DNA of 12,942 nucleotides, from positions 1 through 12,942 of the forward strand of contig DATDDN010000063.1 in the NCBI GenBank assembly GCA_036523795.1, given 5' to 3'. Origin of the DNA: 39-52-133 sp036523795 (lineage in GTDB: Bacteria; Pseudomonadota; Gammaproteobacteria; Burkholderiales; Gallionellaceae). The notes beneath the pieces were generated by a model, which saw only the letters and a program-made list of their open reading frames with translations, was not told where the DNA came from and ran no database searches. Below are positions 7,703-12,942 of this stretch, in pieces. The translations under genes and the position numbers were made by a program. Numbering within the stretch: the stretch's first letter is position 1; each line of letters begins with the position of its first letter.

Positions 7703-8275
7703 ATGAAAAAAATTGCCTTGTTATTGGCGGGATGCTTTGTGCTGGCGGCACATGCAGACAGTCTGTATCGCTGGGTGGACAGTGCAGGCCATGTGCACTA
7801 CGGTGATCGTCCGGAGTCACAGGCGAGCAAGGTGGAAAAGAAGAATTTTTCCGGCACGTCTGATGCGGCAGAAGATGAACTGCTGCCGTATGCCAGCCGT
7901 GTCGCGCGGCAGAATTTTCCAGTGACCATGTACGTGGCTGAGAACTGCGGAGATCTGTGCGTACAAGCACGGGGTCTGCTCAATAAGCGCGGAATCCCCT
8001 TTACCGAGAAGTTCATCTCGACGGCGGCTGAAAGCAAGGCTTTGGTGGAGCTTGCCGGCAGCTTTGCGATCCCCACCTTGGTCGTGGGGCGCACGGTCCT
8101 AAAGGGTTTCGACGCCAGCCAGTGGCAAAATGAACTCGACATCGCGGGTTATCCGAAGACCGCGCCTTACGGAGTACGCCCGGTGCCACCGTCGAAGCCG
8201 GCCTCTGCACCAGTAGCGGCCAGTGCACCCTCGGATACCACAGTGCCCCCGGAGGCAGCCGCGCCCGCTCCATGA
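7703..8275 (+). CDS. Secreted DUF4124 protein with a glutaredoxin/thioredoxin-fold domain
   Basis: A 190-aa protein. It opens with a signal peptide (MKK, then a hydrophobic run to about residue 18, probable cut at AHA-DS), so a periplasmic site is likely. A DUF4124 motif follows (LYRWVDSAGHVHYGDRP, 21-37). Residues about 71-150 look like a glutaredoxin/thioredoxin fold: beta strand PVTMYVAE, then NCGDLC with C82 and C86, a helix, and the cis-Pro type loop AIPTLVVG with P124. The cysteines are CX3C, not the usual CXXC. The tail (about 155-190) is Pro/Ala/Ser-rich and probably disordered. The specific substrate is unknown. It sits 14 bp after prlC and its TGA overlaps the xthA ATG. A redox role in the envelope is inference. 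Confidence 0.82.
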   Translation: MKKIALLLAGCFVLAAHADSLYRWVDSAGHVHYGDRPESQASKVEKKNFSGTSDAAEDELLPYASRVARQNFPVTMYVAENCGDLCVQARGLLNKRGIPFTEKFISTAAESKALVELAGSFAIPTLVVGRTVLKGFDASQWQNELDIAGYPKTAPYGVRPVPPSKPASAPVAASAPSDTTVPPEAAAPAP

Positions 8276-9030
8276 AGATCACGACCTGGAACGTCAACTC
8301 GCTCAAGGTACGCTTGCCGCATCTGCTGGATTGGCTGGCGGCCAACCCGGCAGATGTGGTGTGCCTGCAGGAAACCAAGAGCGAAGATGCCAATTTCCCC
8401 GCTGCAGAGCTGCAGCAGGCCGGTTATGCCAGCGTCTACGCCGGGCAGAAGACCTACAACGGCGTAGCCATCCTCAGCAGACTGCCGGCCAGCGACGTGC
8501 AGTATGGCATCCCGGGATTTGCCGACGAGCAGAAGCGCGTGATCGCAGCCACCATAGACGGTGTACGCATCGTGTGCGTATATGTGCCCAACGGGCAGAG
8601 CGTGGATTCCGACAAGTACCGGTACAAGCTGGCCTGGCTCGACGCCCTGCAAGCCTGGCTCAAGGCTGAGCTGCAGCGCCACCCCAGGCTGGCATTGCTG
8701 GGCGATTACAACATCGCCCCGGAAGATTGCGATGTGCACGACCCGGCAGCCTGGGCGGGCAACGTGCTGGTGAGCGAGCCAGAGCGCGCAGCTTTTCGCG
8801 GCCTGCAACAATTGGGCCTGCGCGATGCCTTCCGCTTGTTCGAACAACCGGAAAAATCGTACAGCTGGTGGGATTACCGCATGATGGCTTTCCGTCGCAA
8901 CCAGGGTTTGCGCATCGATCACATCCTGCTCAGCTCGGCACTCGAATGCAGTGCCTGCACCATCGACAAGGCCCCGCGCAAGCTGGAACGTCCTTCAGAT
9001 CACACGCCGGTCATCGCCGAAGTAAGCTGA
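8272..9030 (+). CDS. xthA: Exodeoxyribonuclease III (AP endonuclease)
   Basis: A 252-aa EEP-superfamily nuclease of the ExoIII/XthA family, near full family length. Active-site motifs are intact: TWNVNSLKVR with N7, CLQETKSED with metal-binding E34, VYVPNG with Y104, LLGDYNIAP with D145 and N147, GLRIDHILLS with D216, and PSDHTPV with the catalytic D243-H244 pair. It removes 3' blocking groups and incises abasic sites in base-excision repair and has 3'-5' exonuclease activity on duplex DNA; it acts in the cytoplasm. The ATG overlaps the previous stop (ATGA), implying coupled translation. It is the last gene of the plus-strand operon and is followed 7 bp later by a hairpin terminator shared with the convergent gene. 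Confidence 0.96.
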   Translation: MKITTWNVNSLKVRLPHLLDWLAANPADVVCLQETKSEDANFPAAELQQAGYASVYAGQKTYNGVAILSRLPASDVQYGIPGFADEQKRVIAATIDGVRIVCVYVPNGQSVDSDKYRYKLAWLDALQAWLKAELQRHPRLALLGDYNIAPEDCDVHDPAAWAGNVLVSEPERAAFRGLQQLGLRDAFRLFEQPEKSYSWWDYRMMAFRRNQGLRIDHILLSSALECSACTIDKAPRKLERPSDHTPVIAEVS

Positions 9031-9037
9031 AAGCAAA

Positions 9038-9058
9038 GGAGCAGGCGTTGCCTGCTCC
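9038..9058. terminator. Hairpin terminator between convergent xthA and outer-membrane gene
   Basis: A perfect 9-bp stem, GGAGCAGGC (9038-9046) and GCCTGCTCC (9050-9058), with a 3-base GTT loop. On the minus strand it is followed by TTTGCTTT, a fair U-rich tail, so it fits best as the terminator of the 9084-9746 gene. On the plus strand the tail is only CTTCGT, so it may be a weaker stop for xthA. Confidence 0.72.
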
Positions 9059-9083
9059 CTTCGTGCTGGAACTGCTCAGCCGC

Positions 9084-9746
9084 TTAGAATGCGTAGGCGA
9101 TGCCGAGCGAGACAACAGGGTACAACTTGATCTTCTCCAGGTCCTGATCCAGTTGTGCTTGCGCGTTGGCCACATGGTTCATTGTGGCCGGATCACTCGC
9201 CATCGAGCCCGTAATGGAGAGCTGGGACTTCGGTGCACCGATGAACATCACGCCAATGTCAGACTTGAATGACCAGCCGGTCTTGCTGGCACGCCCGCTC
9301 CAGCCAAAGCCCAGATAAGGCGCGACCTTGTTGAAGGTTACCGTTGCGTTCAAACTGGAGACCTGCGCAGTGGTGTAGGTGGTGCCATCAATGGTGAAGG
9401 TGGAGCCACTCGGTACACCACTCATCGAAAAATCGTTGTTGTTGAAAATCACTCCTGCGGTCAGGTGAGTGAAACCGCCGAACACATGCCAGTCGGCCAG
9501 GGCGGCTACGCTGCCAAGCTTGAAGGTGGCGTCGTAGTTGATCTGGTCCTGCGAGGTCTGGAAGTTGTAATTGAGCTTGCTCAGGCTGATGCGGCCGGCC
9601 ACGTTATTGCTGAGTGGAATGGCAAACCCGACGCCGGCACCGATGGAAGAAGCGTGCAGGTCGATATCGACCGTGGCGGATGAATCGGCCATGGCGGCAA
9701 CGGGCATTGCGCTCAGGAGGGCGCCAATCAGGAAGTGCTTTTTCAT
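9084..9746 (-). CDS. Predicted outer-membrane beta-barrel protein
   Basis: A 220-aa protein with a signal peptide (MKKHFLIGALLSAMPVAAMA, probable cut before DSS). The rest is a series of short alternating hydrophobic/polar strands rich in Gly, Ser, Thr and Asn, ending SLGIAYAF; the C-terminal Phe is the usual signal for BAM-dependent outer-membrane insertion. Length and layout suggest a small barrel of about eight strands. The loop around residues 110-135 (SGVPSGSTFTIDGTTYTTAQ) is probably surface-exposed. GGAG at 9752-9755 (minus strand) precedes the ATG. I cannot name a family: an OmpW/OmpA-barrel type or a generic OMP_b-brl domain are options, and the ligand is unknown. It is a single-gene unit, convergent with xthA and 116 bp downstream of ntrC. 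Confidence 0.85.
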   Translation of the reverse strand: MKKHFLIGALLSAMPVAAMADSSATVDIDLHASSIGAGVGFAIPLSNNVAGRISLSKLNYNFQTSQDQINYDATFKLGSVAALADWHVFGGFTHLTAGVIFNNNDFSMSGVPSGSTFTIDGTTYTTAQVSSLNATVTFNKVAPYLGFGWSGRASKTGWSFKSDIGVMFIGAPKSQLSITGSMASDPATMNHVANAQAQLDQDLEKIKLYPVVSLGIAYAF

Positions 9747-9845
9747 GTGAGCTCCGAAAAATGAGGGTCAGGTGGCTGCCTCTCACTCATGCGCACTGGC
9801 ATGTGCGAGACGCAACGCGGCCCATTCTCTCAACTTTTTCCTGAT

Positions 9846-9854
9846 TTATCCACA
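9846..9854 (+). other. Perfect DnaA-box 9-mer (intergenic)
   Basis: TTATCCACA, identical to the high-affinity E. coli DnaA box, lies in the 116-bp gap between the ntrC stop and the outer-membrane gene. It is upstream of that gene's start, so it could affect its promoter or titrate DnaA. A single 9-mer can occur by chance, so function is not shown. Confidence 0.4.
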
Positions 9855-9862
9855 CGCGCCAC

Positions 9863-11269
9863 TCATTGGTGTTCGCCATTCATGCCCAGCTCCTGCGTCT
9901 TGCGCGTCAGGGTGTTGCGCCCCATGCCGAGCAGGGTCGCTGCCTCGATGCGGCGTCCGCCGGTGTGTTGCAGCGCCTGCGCAATCAGCGTGCGTTCAAA
10001 TTGCTGGGTAAAGGTATCGAGAATGTGCGGGTCACCGCGCTGCAGGGCGAGCGCGACCTGCGCGCGCAAGGCACTTTGCCAGTCGCCGGCAGCGGCGGCA
10101 GCGGCAGCGGCAGGCGACTCGCGCCATTCTGGCGGGAGGTCGGCGATCTCCACTTGCTGGGTCGGAGTCATTACGGTCAGCCAATGACACAGGTTTTCCA
10201 GCTGGCGGACGTTGCCGGGAAAATCCTGTGCCGATAAATAATTCAGCGCTGCCTCGCTCAGCCGGCGTTGCTCCACGCCCAGTTCGCGCGCGCTCTTCTG
10301 CAGGAAATACCTGGCCAGTACCGGGATGTCTTCGCGCCGTTCGCGCAGCGGCGGCAGACGCAGGCGGATGACGTTGAGGCGATGGAACAGGTCCTCGCGG
10401 AACAGGCCCTGCTTGACGCGATCCTCGAGATTCTGGTGGGTGGCGGCGATGATGCGCACATTGGACTTGATCGGCTGATGGCCGCCGACGCGATAGAAAT
10501 TGCCGTCGGACAGCACGCGCAGCAGGCGGGTTTGCAGTTCTGCCGGCATGTCGCCGATTTCATCGAGAAACAGCGTGCCACCCTCGGCCTGTTCAAAGCG
10601 GCCGCGCCGGGTCGCCGCTGCGCCGGTAAAGGCGCCGCGCTCGTGGCCGAACAGCTCGGACTCGAGCAGGTCCTTCGGAATCGCGGCGGTGTTGATGGCG
10701 ATGAAGGGCTTGTCCGCACGCGGGCTGTGGCGGTGCAGGGCATGTGCGACCAGTTCCTTGCCGGTGCCGGATTCGCCGTTGATCAGCACGGTGGCCTGCG
10801 AATGTGCGAGGCGGCCGATGGCGCGGAATACTTCCTGCATCGCCGGGGCGTGGCCCAGTATGTCCGGCGCCGCTGCCGCCTCATCGCTGGGCGCGGCCTT
10901 GCGCTGGCTTTGCTCCAGCGCGCGGCGTATCAGCTCCACCGCCTGGTCCACGTCGAACGGCTTGGGCAGGTATTCGAAGGCGCCGCCCTGAAAGGCCGAT
11001 ACCGCGCTTTCGAGGTCGGAGTAGGCGGTCATGATGATGACCGGCAGGTGCGGATGCCGCTCACGCAGGGTTTGCAGCAGGTCGAGACCAGAGCTGCCGG
11101 GCATGCGGATGTCGCTGATCACGACCTGCGGTGCGTCCTGGCGCAGGGCGGCCAGCGCTTCATCCGCGGACACGAAACTCTTGAAGGCGATGTTCTCTCG
11201 CTCGAGCGCCTTTTCCAGTACCCAGCGAATGGAACGGTCATCGTCGATTATCCACACTGATTTGGTCAT
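9863..11269 (-). CDS. ntrC: Nitrogen regulator NtrC (NR-I), sigma54-dependent activator
   Basis: A 468-aa activator from the ATG at 11269. Residues 3-120 are a receiver domain with D10/D11, phospho-acceptor D53 in SDIRMPG and K103. The central AAA+ domain has Walker A GESGTGKE (165-172), the sigma54-contacting GAFTGA loop (212-217), Walker B GTLFLDE (231-237) and the arginine-finger region. A Fis-type helix-turn-helix (about 434-461, GGRRIEAATLLGMGRNTLTRK) follows an eight-Ala linker (387-394). NtrB phosphorylates it under nitrogen limitation, and it then activates genes such as glnA with sigma54. The start is ATG 11269 because GGTGA sits 5 bases upstream and the family begins just before VWIIDDD; a GTG at 11278 overlapping the ntrB stop would add three residues. 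Confidence 0.96.
   Translation of the reverse strand: MTKSVWIIDDDRSIRWVLEKALERENIAFKSFVSADEALAALRQDAPQVVISDIRMPGSSGLDLLQTLRERHPHLPVIIMTAYSDLESAVSAFQGGAFEYLPKPFDVDQAVELIRRALEQSQRKAAPSDEAAAAPDILGHAPAMQEVFRAIGRLAHSQATVLINGESGTGKELVAHALHRHSPRADKPFIAINTAAIPKDLLESELFGHERGAFTGAAATRRGRFEQAEGGTLFLDEIGDMPAELQTRLLRVLSDGNFYRVGGHQPIKSNVRIIAATHQNLEDRVKQGLFREDLFHRLNVIRLRLPPLRERREDIPVLARYFLQKSARELGVEQRRLSEAALNYLSAQDFPGNVRQLENLCHWLTVMTPTQQVEIADLPPEWRESPAAAAAAAAGDWQSALRAQVALALQRGDPHILDTFTQQFERTLIAQALQHTGGRRIEAATLLGMGRNTLTRKTQELGMNGEHQ
10081..10119. repeat. GGCAGC-type simple repeat flanked by a 7-bp inverted repeat inside ntrC
   Basis: AGTCGCC (10081-10087) and its exact inverse GGCGACT (10113-10119) bracket a 25-base GC-rich tract built from GGC and AGC triplets. 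It encodes most of the eight-alanine linker between the AAA+ and DNA-binding domains of NtrC. Length changes by triplets would keep the frame. Confidence 0.55.
11248..11256 (+). other. Perfect DnaA-box 9-mer inside the 5' end of ntrC
   Basis: A second TTATCCACA, in the same orientation as the one at 9846. It lies in coding sequence and encodes part of VWII on the minus strand, so it may simply reflect that conserved peptide. Confidence 0.3.
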
Positions 11270-11274
11270 GGTGT

Positions 11275-12324
11275 TCACCGGTTATTCAAGGGAAGCAGTA
11301 CGGTAAAGCAGGTGCGACCGGGTTCGCTGTCGAATTCGATGCTGCCCTGGTGCTGGCTGACAAAATCCTGTGCCAGCGTTAGGCCCAGGCCATGGCCATC
11401 GCTGCGGCCGGAAACCAGGGGGTAGAAGATCTTGTCGCGCAGGTGCTCGGGTACACCCGGGCCATCGTCGATGATTTGCACCATCACGGCCAGGCGATGG
11501 CGCTTCTTCATCAGGGTGACCTGGCGCGAGATGCGCGTACGCAGCAGGATGTTTCCCCTGCCCTGCATGGCCTGCGCGGCATTGCGCACGATATTGAGCA
11601 TGACCTGAATGAGTTGCTCCTTGTCGCCCGACAGAGCGGGCAGGCTGATGTCGTAGTCGCGCTTGATGTTCAGACCGGCCGGGAACTCGGCCAGCACCAC
11701 GCTGCGCACCCGTTCCAGCACCTCGTGGATGTTGAGCGCACTGAAATGGGGCTCGTGCTGCGGCGTGAGCAGGTTTTCCATCAGCGCGCGCAGGCGATCT
11801 GCTTCCTGAATCACCACCTGGGTGTATTCGCGCAAGGCAGGCTTGTCCAGCTCATGCTCCAGCAGTTGCGCCGCGCCGCGGATGCCACCGAGCGGGTTCT
11901 TGATCTCGTGCGCGAGGTTGCGCAGCAGCAGTCGGTTGGACTGGGTCTGATCCAGCATCTGCTCCTCGCGCGCCAGCTTGAGCGGACGATCCATGGTGTG
12001 GAATTCCAGCATCAGCGCATACGGCGGCAATTGCAGCGGCGTCGCCGCACAACTTAAATGGAAACGGTTGCCGTTGCCATGGGTGGCCAGAGTGAGGTCG
12101 TGCTCGATGTGGCTGGCATGGCTGGCAAGTGCAGCCTGGATCGTGCCGAACAGCTGCTCCGTGTGGCTGAAGGCGTGTTGCAGCGGGTGGCCCAGCAGGT
12201 TGGTGTAGCTCAGGGCAAACAGGTTTTCCGCGGCCGGGTTGAGGTAGGCGACGCGCGATTGATCATCCAGCAGGATGACGGCTGTGGTGAGGTGTTCTAA
12301 GGTTGGGAGTGACGATAATGGCAT
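11275..12324 (-). CDS. ntrB: Nitrogen regulation sensor kinase/phosphatase NtrB (NR-II)
   Basis: A 349-aa cytoplasmic two-component kinase. An N-terminal PAS domain (about 5-110; VILLDDQSRVAYLNPAAENLF) is followed by a HisKA domain with phospho-acceptor H139 in LAHEIKNPLGG. An HATPase domain then carries N-box NIVRNAAQAM (244-253), DDGPG (286-290) and GHGLGL (310-315). Family knowledge: it phosphorylates or dephosphorylates NtrC depending on the PII protein and so on glutamine/2-oxoglutarate status. No membrane segment is seen, as expected for NtrB. Its TGA (11277-11275) ends a few bases before the ntrC start, so the two are coupled. An in-frame TAA closes the frame just upstream of the ATG at 12324, fixing the start; no good Shine-Dalgarno is seen. 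Confidence 0.96.
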   Translation of the reverse strand: MPLSSLPTLEHLTTAVILLDDQSRVAYLNPAAENLFALSYTNLLGHPLQHAFSHTEQLFGTIQAALASHASHIEHDLTLATHGNGNRFHLSCAATPLQLPPYALMLEFHTMDRPLKLAREEQMLDQTQSNRLLLRNLAHEIKNPLGGIRGAAQLLEHELDKPALREYTQVVIQEADRLRALMENLLTPQHEPHFSALNIHEVLERVRSVVLAEFPAGLNIKRDYDISLPALSGDKEQLIQVMLNIVRNAAQAMQGRGNILLRTRISRQVTLMKKRHRLAVMVQIIDDGPGVPEHLRDKIFYPLVSGRSDGHGLGLTLAQDFVSQHQGSIEFDSEPGRTCFTVLLPLNNR

Positions 12325-12335
12325 GTCTGGTTATA

Positions 12336-12352
12336 AGCAGAAAACATGCCAA
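12336..12352 (-). promoter_or_regulatory. Sigma54-like -24/-12 element in front of ntrB (tentative)
   Basis: Minus-strand TTGGCATGTTTTCTGCT has the invariant GG and GC dinucleotides at the required 10-bp separation and matches most of TGGCACG-N4-TTGC. It occupies most of the 34-bp gap between the DUF4124 gene and ntrB. The implied start site (about 12325) is one base before the ntrB ATG, which leaves no leader and argues against a normal promoter. A decoy site or chance match is possible. Confidence 0.3.
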
Positions 12353-12358
12353 GAGAGA

Positions 12359-12826
12359 TCAGCGCAGATTGGAGAGTTCGGTCTTGAGGGCCTCGATGTT
12401 CTTCTCATGGGTGGTGACCTCATCGCGGGCAGCCTTCACCTTTTCCTCAAATTTGGCGACGTTGCGGTAGGTTTTGCCGTCGGCACCCCTATACACCTCG
12501 GGGTTGGCTTCGGCTTCGCTCAGATTCTGGCGCGCTTCGGCCAGCAGCTTTTCTTCAGATGCGAGTTCGTCCTCAAGGATGGTGCGCCGTGTGGAGTCGC
12601 GGCTTTTCTGGGTCTGGCTGTCCACGCGGGGGAAATCCTTGGGACCATTGCCGGTTCTCGGCGCTTGCATCGTGGGGAGCGGCTCAAGATTCAGCTTCTT
12701 GCCGCCCTTGAGCGGTTCGCTGGAGTAGGTGACGTGGCCGTTGGCATCCACACGCTTATAAATGTCGGCCTGCACCGCTGGGACACACAGGCAAAACAGG
12801 AATACGGACAGATATATTGACTTCAT
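12359..12826 (-). CDS. Small secreted DUF4124 protein with C-terminal coiled coil, upstream of ntrB
   Basis: A 155-aa protein with a signal peptide (MKSIYLSVFLFCLCVPAVQA, probable cut before D21), so it is probably periplasmic. A DUF4124 motif follows (DIYKRVDANGHVTYSSEP, 21-38), then a polar linker. Residues about 80-155 are charged and helical with heptad-like spacing (ILEDELASEEKLLAEARQ and a second helix from about 122), suggesting a coiled-coil hairpin. Function is unknown. The ATG at 12826 is preferred because it begins the signal peptide; the frame is open further upstream (ATG at 12838 or beyond), and no strong Shine-Dalgarno separates the choices. It precedes ntrB by 34 bp on the same strand with a near-consensus promoter in front, so it probably leads the ntrBC transcript. 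Confidence 0.85.
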   Translation of the reverse strand: MKSIYLSVFLFCLCVPAVQADIYKRVDANGHVTYSSEPLKGGKKLNLEPLPTMQAPRTGNGPKDFPRVDSQTQKSRDSTRRTILEDELASEEKLLAEARQNLSEAEANPEVYRGADGKTYRNVAKFEEKVKAARDEVTTHEKNIEALKTELSNLR

Positions 12827-12853
12827 GGACGCGCCCATATGCAGAGTTGGGCA

Positions 12854-12882
12854 AGTATAGGACATGGGCGGGGCGCTGACAA
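12854..12882 (-). promoter_or_regulatory. Sigma70 promoter for the DUF4124-ntrB-ntrC unit
   Basis: On the minus strand TTGTCA (12882-12877) and TATACT (12859-12854) each match consensus at 5 of 6 bases and are spaced by 17 bp. The implied start is about 12847, giving a 21-base leader before the ATG at 12826. The site lies between the terminator at the right edge and the first gene of the unit, where a promoter is expected. Confidence 0.68.
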
Positions 12883-12903
12883 ACGTGCACGAGGGAACGT
12901 GCG

Positions 12904-12934
12904 AAAAAAAACGGAGCCGCATGGCTCCGTTTTT
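12904..12934. terminator. Strong bidirectional intrinsic terminator at the right edge
   Basis: A 12-bp stem (12907-12918 with 12923-12934; core CGGAGCC/GGCTCCG) with loop GCAT. An eight-base A run on the left arm becomes an eight-U tail on the minus strand, and five T bases end the plus-strand side. It best fits the end of a minus-strand gene lying beyond 12942. In related bacteria glnA often precedes ntrBC, but that gene is not visible here. Confidence 0.85.
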
Positions 12935-12942
12935 CAGGGACA

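Noticed and set aside
9790..9812. CGCAC/GTGCG hairpin between ntrC and the outer-membrane gene as a terminator
   Set aside because: Only a 5-bp stem, with no U-rich tail on either strand.
9800..9840. Sigma54 promoter for the outer-membrane gene (minus-strand TGGGCCGCGTTGC)
   Set aside because: The GG-to-GC spacing is 8, not the required 10.
10268..11260. 330-codon plus-strand frame antisense to ntrC
   Set aside because: Composition is typical of an antisense shadow, and ntrC is complete on the other strand.

Overview
The window is GC-rich, densely coded chromosome from a Gram-negative proteobacterium. The best guess is a betaproteobacterium of the Nitrosomonadales/Gallionellaceae type. That placement is inferred from protein style, the yqgE-ruvX-pyrB-pyrX order and an ntrBC pair preceded by a small DUF4124 gene; no rRNA or other taxonomic marker is present. 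No IS element, prophage, CRISPR array, tRNA or rRNA was seen. The region reads as conserved core genome, not an accessory island.

Left part, plus strand (2-9030): the window opens inside a large CheA-type hybrid kinase of the type IV pilus chemotaxis family (ChpA/PilL). After a 60-bp gap containing a good sigma70-like promoter comes a tight run of seven genes: yqgE, ruvX, pyrB, pyrX, prlC, a secreted DUF4124-thioredoxin-fold protein and xthA. Four of the six junctions are start/stop overlaps (8 bp for yqgE/ruvX; ATGA for ruvX/pyrB, pyrB/pyrX and DUF4124-Trx/xthA). The other two gaps are 44 and 14 bp, so one transcription unit is likely. It combines pyrimidine synthesis (aspartate transcarbamoylase plus its catalytically dead dihydroorotase-like partner), RNA or Holliday-junction metabolism, peptide turnover and DNA repair. 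The order chp - yqgE - ruvX - pyrB - pyrC' resembles the Pseudomonas pil/chp neighbourhood, except that pyrR is absent here.

Middle (9031-9862): a 9-bp GC-rich hairpin separates convergent xthA from a minus-strand outer-membrane beta-barrel gene. A 116-bp intergenic region then carries a perfect DnaA-box 9-mer.

Right part, minus strand (12942 down to 9863): a bidirectional terminator, a near-consensus sigma70 promoter, a small secreted DUF4124/coiled-coil protein, ntrB (glnL) and ntrC (glnG). NtrB senses nitrogen status through PII and phosphorylates NtrC, a sigma54 activator. The terminator at the right edge most likely ends a gene outside the window; glnA would be typical, but that is inference.

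The points most worth a second look are: the predicted leaderless yqgE start; the loss of metal ligands in the dihydroorotase-like protein and the missing pyrR; the CX3C thioredoxin-fold protein inside a housekeeping operon; the DUF4124 coiled-coil gene fixed in front of ntrB; a sigma54-like -24/-12 element abutting the ntrB start; and two perfect DnaA boxes bracketing ntrC. I saw no convincing wholly new system.
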